NCBI GenBank assembly: GCA_937927335.1
Contig: CALBDU010000031.1
Span: forward strand, 1-5,703
Direction: 5' to 3'
DNA: 5,703 nucleotides
Source: an uncultured Clostridium sp.
GTDB taxonomy: Bacteria; Bacillota; Clostridia; Clostridiales; Clostridiaceae
A program made the position numbers and the translations under genes. The notes beneath the pieces were generated by a model. It did not search any database and was not told the origin of the DNA. It worked only from the letters and a program-made list of their open reading frames with translations. This document shows, piece after piece, positions 5,606-5,703 of the stretch. The stretch's first letter is position 1. Every line of letters starts with the position of its first letter.

Positions 5606-5703
5606 TTAGAACTTGTCTCTCTTTACATAAGTTGTGTGAAGCAGTTCATGGCTCTTGTGTCCATTAGGTTCTCCCAGGTATTCCTCATAAATCTTAGTGA
5701 TGT
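5606..5703 (-). CDS. hydA: C-terminal end of a HydA-type catalytic [FeFe] hydrogenase (partial)
   Basis: Only the last 31 codons plus stop (5606-5608) lie in the window; the gene runs in from beyond 5703. Read on the minus strand the translation contains IYEEYLGEPNGHKSHELLHT, then TYVKRDKF. This matches the small-subunit domain that ends many [FeFe] hydrogenases (pattern YxxFLGEP...HxxHELLHT.Y). In family knowledge this domain marks catalytic HydA enzymes and is absent from HydS-type sensors. The piece is too short to say whether the enzyme is monomeric or the HydA subunit of a bifurcating HydABC complex. The gene converges on the hydS operon and shares its terminator hairpin. Confidence 0.85.
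   Translation of the reverse strand, partial: ITKIYEEYLGEPNGHKSHELLHTTYVKRDKF

Noticed and set aside
1..5703. CRISPR array, tRNA/rRNA gene, insertion sequence or phage attachment site
   Set aside because: No regularly spaced direct repeats, cloverleaf-type sequence, transposase or integrase motif, or terminal repeat pair was seen.

Overview
The window comes from a low-GC, strictly anaerobic Firmicute, most likely a clostridial relative. The signs are an AT-rich composition, strong GGAGG ribosome binding sites, rho-independent terminators, and [FeFe]-hydrogenase-type genes. Species cannot be named from the sequence alone.

Layout. (1) Positions 1-1417, minus strand: an APC-superfamily amino acid permease resembling the LAT-type serine/threonine exchanger SteT/YkbA, with a terminator at 18-59 and a plausible sigma-A promoter at 1457-1485. 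(2) Positions 1629-2315, minus strand: a short type IV prepilin peptidase (peptidase family A24) lacking the zinc/cysteine domain, with its own strong terminator. No pilin or secretion gene is visible beside it. (3) Positions 2347-5602, plus strand: a tight three-gene operon with a good promoter (TTGACA-18-TAGAAT), a 4-base ATGA overlap, a 1-base gap at the second junction, and a perfect 12-bp terminator hairpin. It encodes a small thioredoxin-like [2Fe-2S] protein, a HydS-type sensory [FeFe]-hydrogenase homologue (two ferredoxin clusters, H-cluster domain, CxxCxxxxC...C cluster, PAS domain, C-terminal helix), and a PP2C/SpoIIE-type phosphatase with an extra C-terminal domain. (4) Positions 5606-5703, minus strand: the last 31 codons of a gene converging on the operon. 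Its translation matches the small-subunit domain that closes HydA-type catalytic [FeFe] hydrogenases.

How the genes fit together. The central trio reads as a hydrogen or redox sensing relay. The [2Fe-2S] protein and ferredoxin clusters would move electrons to or from an H-cluster tuned for sensing rather than turnover. The extra Fe-S cluster, PAS domain and C-terminal helix would pass the state to the phosphatase, whose phosphoprotein target is not in the window. The catalytic hydrogenase tail immediately beyond suggests that the pathway being monitored or controlled is hydrogen metabolism. The gene identities rest on motifs seen in the sequence; the signalling direction and target are inference. 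The permease and prepilin peptidase appear to be independent transcription units without a functional link to the trio.
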